NCBI GenBank assembly: GCA_009746045.1
Contig: RPFO01000065.1
Coordinates: forward strand, 1,709,424 to 1,773,423
From: Mesostigma viride
Taxonomy: Eukaryota; Streptophyta; Mesostigmatophyceae; Mesostigmatales; Mesostigmataceae
Length of the DNA stretch: 64,000 bases
Reading direction: 5' to 3'
Shown: positions 52,701-64,000 of the stretch, piece by piece
Position numbering within the stretch: the stretch's first letter is position 1
Layout: each line of letters starts with the position of its first letter
Position numbers and translations under genes: made by a program
Notes under the pieces: generated by a model
Told to the model about the DNA's origin: nothing
Databases searched by the model: none
Seen by the model: the letters and a program-made list of their open reading frames with translations, nothing else

Positions 52701-53630
52701 CGTAGGAGGCAAACTTGTCGCGCTCGGCCACAGTGGCAGCAGCGCCGGGCGCATCAACAGCTGCCCCTGGCATGCAGAAGGATGCACGGCGACCAGACGG
52801 CAGACTGAAAGCGGCCGAGCCGCGGAGACATCAATCGGAGCAGGTGGCAACCCTGCCCATAGTCTAGCACGGTAATGTAGACTGGGCCGGTGGTAACCTG
52901 CACAACTTGGAGGAATTATCCGCGTTCTCGATCACACTTTGATGATATGGAGTCCACGGGCCGGGAAAGACCTACCGAACCAGATGTTAAAGGGCGGTGG
53001 GGGTGAAGGTGGGGGGGTAGGGGGGCGCGGGTTGATTGAGGACTTATGCTTTGAATCACCGTTTCGATTCTTCCTGCCAACGCGTCGAGGCGACACCGAC
53101 GGTTGGCTCGGGTGGCCAGGTAGAATGTATCTGCGTCTGCACGCATAAGAAATGCGTGCAGTCTGAGGAGGTTTCTGAGGCGGCCGCGCGAGGCGCGGGG
53201 CGAACCTGGCTCACTGCTGATCGATCGACCCGTTTCTCTCTCTCCGGACAGCCCGAGGGCTGCGAGGGCAAATGGGCGGGAAGGGGAGTTAGGCAGATCC
53301 CACTGCTAGAGCGGCCGGCCGCGGAGCCGCGGGGCCGCTCGAGAGCGTCGTCATTGATAGTGATAGCTGGAGCTGGCATTCGAGGAGCCGCGGCTGCTGC
53401 AGCAATGTGGGTGCTGCAATGTGGGTGATGGCGGAGTGCATGGATGGAGGTGTCGGCGTGTGTGGAATGGGCGTGGTGCATGGGTGGCGAGGTGGTCGTG
53501 GACTACAGGGTTGAGGGCAGCGTTGAGGAGGAAGGGGATGCAAGCGAAGCAGGTATATTTGGCAACTTTCGGGGCGGTGATGTCGATGGCGGCAGCAACA
53601 GTGGGGTCGGCTCCCAGGTCCAGAGACCTG
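52701..53630. other. No gene recognised
   Basis: GC-rich with overlapping frames in both directions and no recognised domain. A G-rich stretch lies near 52990-53030. Confidence 0.45.
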
Positions 53631-54321
53631 CCGCTACCTGAGTGAGCGACGCAAGCGCATTCTGTTCAAGGCCCTTGTCCTCAGCATCCTCCTTTATGGC
53701 TGCGAGGCGTGGACCCTGGACCAGGCGCTGAGCCAGCAGCTTGACGGCACCGTCAGTCGAATGCTCCGTCATATCCTCGGCGCGTCCGCTACCAAGAACG
53801 CCGCACCCGGGCCGAGCTCTAGATACTGCGAGCTCCCTCTTGCCACCCATACCATCGGACACCGCCGCCTCCTCTTTGCCGGCCATCTTGCCCGCACAAA
53901 CCAGGTGAATACCGATGTGGGCCCTGCCGGGGGGCTTAAGACGGGCCAACCAGGTAGACACCTCCTCCTATGGCAGGGTCCCCTTGTCCCATCGCAACCC
54001 ACTGGCAAACTTGCGCGTGCCGGGCACCGGCGCGGCGCGACCCGGACCTATGTGACACAACTGCTTGAAGATGCAGGGCTTCTGGGACTATCCGTACTCC
54101 GCGCCCGCATGATTGACAAGGAGAAATGGGCTGCCATCTGCGATAAGCACCTTCCTGAGGGGTATGCTCCTGTTTTCTCCCCACGGGCCCCGCGGCCCGT
54201 TGCTAGCCAGGGTAGAAGTCCGCAGGTGGAGGGTATTGGTCCTGAGGATAGCCGCTACACTACCGCCTCGTCTGCCATTACAGTAGAGGACAGCTCGGAT
54301 AAGGATTACATCCCCATCTAG
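53631..54321 (+). pseudogene. Second LINE reverse transcriptase C-terminal fragment
   Basis: Reads SERRKRILFKALVLSILLYG then EAWTLDQALSQQLDGTVSRM, RLLFAGHLARTNQ and a tail ending at TAG 54321. This is homologous to, but clearly diverged from, the 50396-51738 copy (for example YGAEAW against YGCEAW). Only the part after the polymerase core is present. Confidence 0.8.
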
Positions 54322-54438
54322 TGCTTTGGTTGGGGGATGATGCAGACAATATTTGTTTAAACTTTTGTGTAATTATTTTTCTAATGAGATTAGCATAGTA
54401 CTCCGTGGCATGCCTTTGCGCATCAGTCACGCAAGTAC

Positions 54439-54912
54439 TTACTTACTTAGGTCCAGAGAGGCCATGACAAAGCGCTCAAGGGCGCTGTCGGAAAGACGCG
54501 GGGAGCACGTCCACCAATTTGCGAGGCAGAGGTCGGTGTCGTCGGGGTTGTCGTGGAGAAAGTCCGACAGGTGGCTAACCTGTTGGTTGCAGTCCCGGGT
54601 CTCGCACTTTTTCTCGGCAGCCAGTTGCCGGATGGTGAGGGCGGCAGCTCGGGACAGGCGCATGATGGAGTAAAGGCCTGGCCAGTTGCCAGGTAAAAAC
54701 TCGATCGGCAGCTTCCTCGGCAGAAAAGGCCTTCTCGCGGGTATCCATGGCAGGGTCGCTGTTCGGCGGAGCGGTGGAGTGGAGCGGCTGGATGCTGACA
54801 GTGGCGTCCGGCATAGCATGCGAGGGGTTTTCAATGAAGCCATGGCTTCAGCAACGAGTTGGTGCAGGGCCGCGGACGCTTGTGATTGTTGGGATGAGTC
54901 GTATTCTGCCAT
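54439..54912 (-). pseudogene. ORF1-like fragment behind the CGTCTT hairpin
   Basis: A 157-residue frame starts at ATG 54912, about 100 nt after the 5' hairpin CGTCTT-CAA-AAGACG at 55008-55022 and its AACACACTGATATAATTTTC. The 5' end is the same as in the elements at 15404 and 27424, but the protein differs, so it may be a second subfamily. No domain is recognised. Confidence 0.5.
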
Positions 54913-55007
54913 ATCGAGCTGAAAAAGATCGATGTTTGCTGGGCAGGGCGGTGCTGGTATCTTCGAAAATATTGATCGATAGCTGCAGAAAATTATATCA
55001 GTGTGTT

Positions 55008-55022
55008 CGTCTTCAAAAGACG
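55008..55022 (-). promoter_or_regulatory. Conserved LINE 5'-end hairpin, third copy
   Basis: CGTCTT-N3-AAGACG followed by NACACNCTGATATA occurs at exactly the 5' ends of three elements (15390-15404 minus, 27424-27438 plus, and here minus). Conservation at the extreme 5' end suggests a promoter or RNA structure used in retrotransposition; this is inference. Confidence 0.55.
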
Positions 55023-55089
55023 AGTCTAGTGCAACCAGCTTGATGAAATTTCATGGCCGGAGTCAAAAGTTATGAGCATTCTCGTATAT

Positions 55090-55330
55090 TGCATGTATAG
55101 TTGAATCTCTCCTTCCTCATGGAGGCTGGCATGGAGAGGATATGTAACACATATCCCTGAGAAGGGGCATGTGGTTTTTAATACATTCTAGTCGACAACC
55201 TGCAGGTGGCCGGTGGGTGTAAACTGCCACCTACTCGGGGTGCACAACTGAGGTGCACCTGCATCACCATGTATTCCAGCATCTATGCAAAGTTGCGGAC
55301 ATGGGGTGGAAGATGATCATGGCCACTTGC
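55090..55330 (-). mobile_element. LINE-like element 3'-end fragment, minus strand
   Basis: Matches the 3' part of copy 1 (13500-13720), including ATATCCCTGAGAAGGGGCAT, TTTTTAATACATTCT, GGTGTAAACT and GGTGCACCTG, in the same orientation. It is diverged and lacks the 5' part. Confidence 0.65.
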
Positions 55331-55384
55331 AATGGCTAGGGAATGATGGCATCTCAGCAGAGAGTGGCTCTCTACATGGGCAAA

Positions 55385-55730
55385 GCATGGCTGACTCATA
55401 GCGGATGCAGTAAGGCTGCCCCATGGCCCAGAGCCCACAACAGATAGGCTTGGAGCACATTTAGAGGCGCCGGCTTCCAAGGAGAATATGAAGGCCGCTC
55501 CCGGAGCCTGAGGGTTTTTAGGGGCATACCCAGGACACAACCCCTGAGATTAGCATAGTACTCCGTTTGGGGGCTGTGGGTGAGCCCTGGGTATGCCCCT
55601 AAAACCCCTCAGGCTCCGGGATCGGAGGCCTCAAACGTCCAATTCTCCCAAACCGGCGCCTCTCAAAGAGTTCTAAGCCTATCTGTGGCCAATGGATCAT
55701 GGGGCGCGCAGCCCTACTGCATCCGCTACG
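55385..55730. repeat. Long imperfect inverted repeat
   Basis: Arms 55385-55534 and 55588-55730 face each other across about 53 bp. The innermost 34 bases of each arm, CCTGGGTATGCCCCTAAAA onward, are nearly perfect. The outer parts share CCGGCGCCTCT, AAGCCTATCTGT and TACTGCATCCGCTA. Confidence 0.8.
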
Positions 55731-56039
55731 GTTTTGCTGCGTCAAATCTTTATTGCACCCGCAGGGGATACCGGATCGTATCAACGGGTCCGATTGTGCA
55801 TCCTATGGCTTGCCATCTATCCTTGGTGCGCAATGATAGATGGCAAGTAGTGATGAAGGAGACCACTCCCAAGTCTGTGGGGGCTCCGCATGTGACCGTA
55901 TATGGCATTCATAGCGATTCGGGCCGTAATGCCCACAACCCTGTAACTAGGACCTAGATAGATTACATCATCCATTCCATCCCAGGTTCCCCTCCCACAG
56001 AGGACTTATGCTCATGTGACGCAGTCACGTGTGTGGCAT

Positions 56040-56165
56040 GCCTGCTGTGGCACGAGGGAAGGGGGGGGTCTCTGCCGGTCTGCCCCCTTCCCGCTGTGCA
56101 CACTCAGGGATGAAAAGCACTCAGGTGCTCCGTGACTCCCCAATCGGAGCTCGTGTCTAATATTA
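56040..56165 (+). mobile_element. LINE 3' tail with stem-loop (family B, copy 4)
   Basis: Contains GGCACGAGGGAAGGGGGGG, CTGCCCCCTTCCCGCTGTGC and the terminal GGTGCTCCGTGACTCCCCAA-TCGGAGCTCG stem-loop before a TTAAATTA tail. A further weak relative occurs at 60260-60330. Confidence 0.75.
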
Positions 56166-56220
56166 AATTACCAGCACTCCGTGGCATGCCCATGCGCATG
56201 ACACGCAAGTACTTACTTAC

Positions 56221-56225
56221 TTACA
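56221..56225 (-). terminator. UGUAA polyadenylation signal
   Basis: TTACA on the plus strand (TGTAA on the minus strand) lies 159 bases beyond the stop of the minus-strand gene. Confidence 0.5.
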
Positions 56226-56383
56226 CCGCCGACCCCCTTGGCTGTTGCGTACACATGGGTTCAAATTCTCCTACTTGATATAGCTGCACAAAAATTGTAT
56301 GCGGCCAGCTATACACCGGTCCGGTCCAGCTAGTCCGCATCAGTCCACAGGTGGCGTACAGAGCAAGCACCGCATGCAACCAG

Positions 56384-63648
<7,265 letters not shown>

Positions 63649-64000
63649 CAGCGCACGCAGAAGGCGTCTCTATAATTCAAATTAACATTATAAAAGCTGC
63701 TGGACAACTCCAAGCGCAGATGTCTGCATTGCAAAGCAGCTCAAGATCTTGCCAATAGTACTGGAAAGCAGCAATGATGCCACCACGGACAGAACACGAG
63801 AATGCGTGATAACTAAACACATTCTATTCCATACGAGCCACCCACACATCACGACACAATGGAAAACTACGTTATGGCTTGCGGTAGTGCGGATGTCTCC
63901 AGCCGGCCGACTGCCATACCATGATTATTGTGGAATATATTATATGGCGAAAAAGACCCGCCTGCTGCGTGAATAGAAATCATAAATCCGTTCCACGGGC
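63649..64000 (-). other. 5' flank of the PAN gene
   Basis: AT-rich upstream region. A TTTATAATGTTAATTTGAAT stretch (minus strand, about 63678-63697) lies close to the start and may hold the promoter, but I cannot assign an element. Confidence 0.35.

Overview
The window looks like nuclear DNA of a green alga (Chlorophyta); I cannot place the lineage more precisely. The evidence is four spliced, GC-rich protein genes with GT-AG introns whose reading phases can mostly be checked across junctions, a UGUAA polyadenylation signal 50 to 160 bases after three of the four stop codons (the usual chlorophyte signal), non-LTR retrotransposon debris, and very large amounts of micro- and minisatellite DNA. 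No prokaryotic operon, CRISPR array, rRNA or intact tRNA gene was seen.

Layout. 1-5524: pentanucleotide satellites (GGGAT, GCGAT, TAGGG, GGATA) around five copies of a 397-bp satellite that sits as one block between 8-bp target duplications. 6320-12700 (+): a multi-exon gene for a fatty-acyl-AMP ligase, acyl carrier domain and polytopic hexapeptide-repeat (Pls-type NRPS terminal) protein; its N-terminal half is not in the window. 13330-16090: retroelement copies. 16091-20372: nothing recognised. 20373-26237 (+): a complete six-exon short-chain dehydrogenase of 270 residues. 26938-34500: a heptamer satellite and a non-autonomous LINE-like element interrupted by two younger insertions, one with TTAA target duplications and matching inverted ends (piggyBac-like), the other a 248-bp solo relative of the 397-bp satellite. 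36347-47199 (+): a PP2C-type phosphatase gene with a long N-terminal extension carrying about 15 Arg-Arg-x-Ser-x-Val-Asp motifs and with a substituted metal-binding aspartate. 47300-56200: a repeat graveyard containing a 471-bp MITE with perfect 22-bp inverted ends, reverse transcriptase fragments and LINE 3' tails. 56384-63648 (-): a gene for a predicted type II membrane protein with two PAN/Apple-like cysteine domains.

The four genes do not form an evident pathway; they are independent transcription units separated by repeats. The shared theme is that their introns are loaded with tandem arrays, several of which lie, pyrimidine-rich on the sense strand, just upstream of 3' splice sites. The most noteworthy items are the PP2C with its kinase-site array and altered active site, the FAAL-ACP-Pls fusion, the satellite that behaves as a mobile element, and the nested transposon insertions whose empty sites can be read from sister copies.
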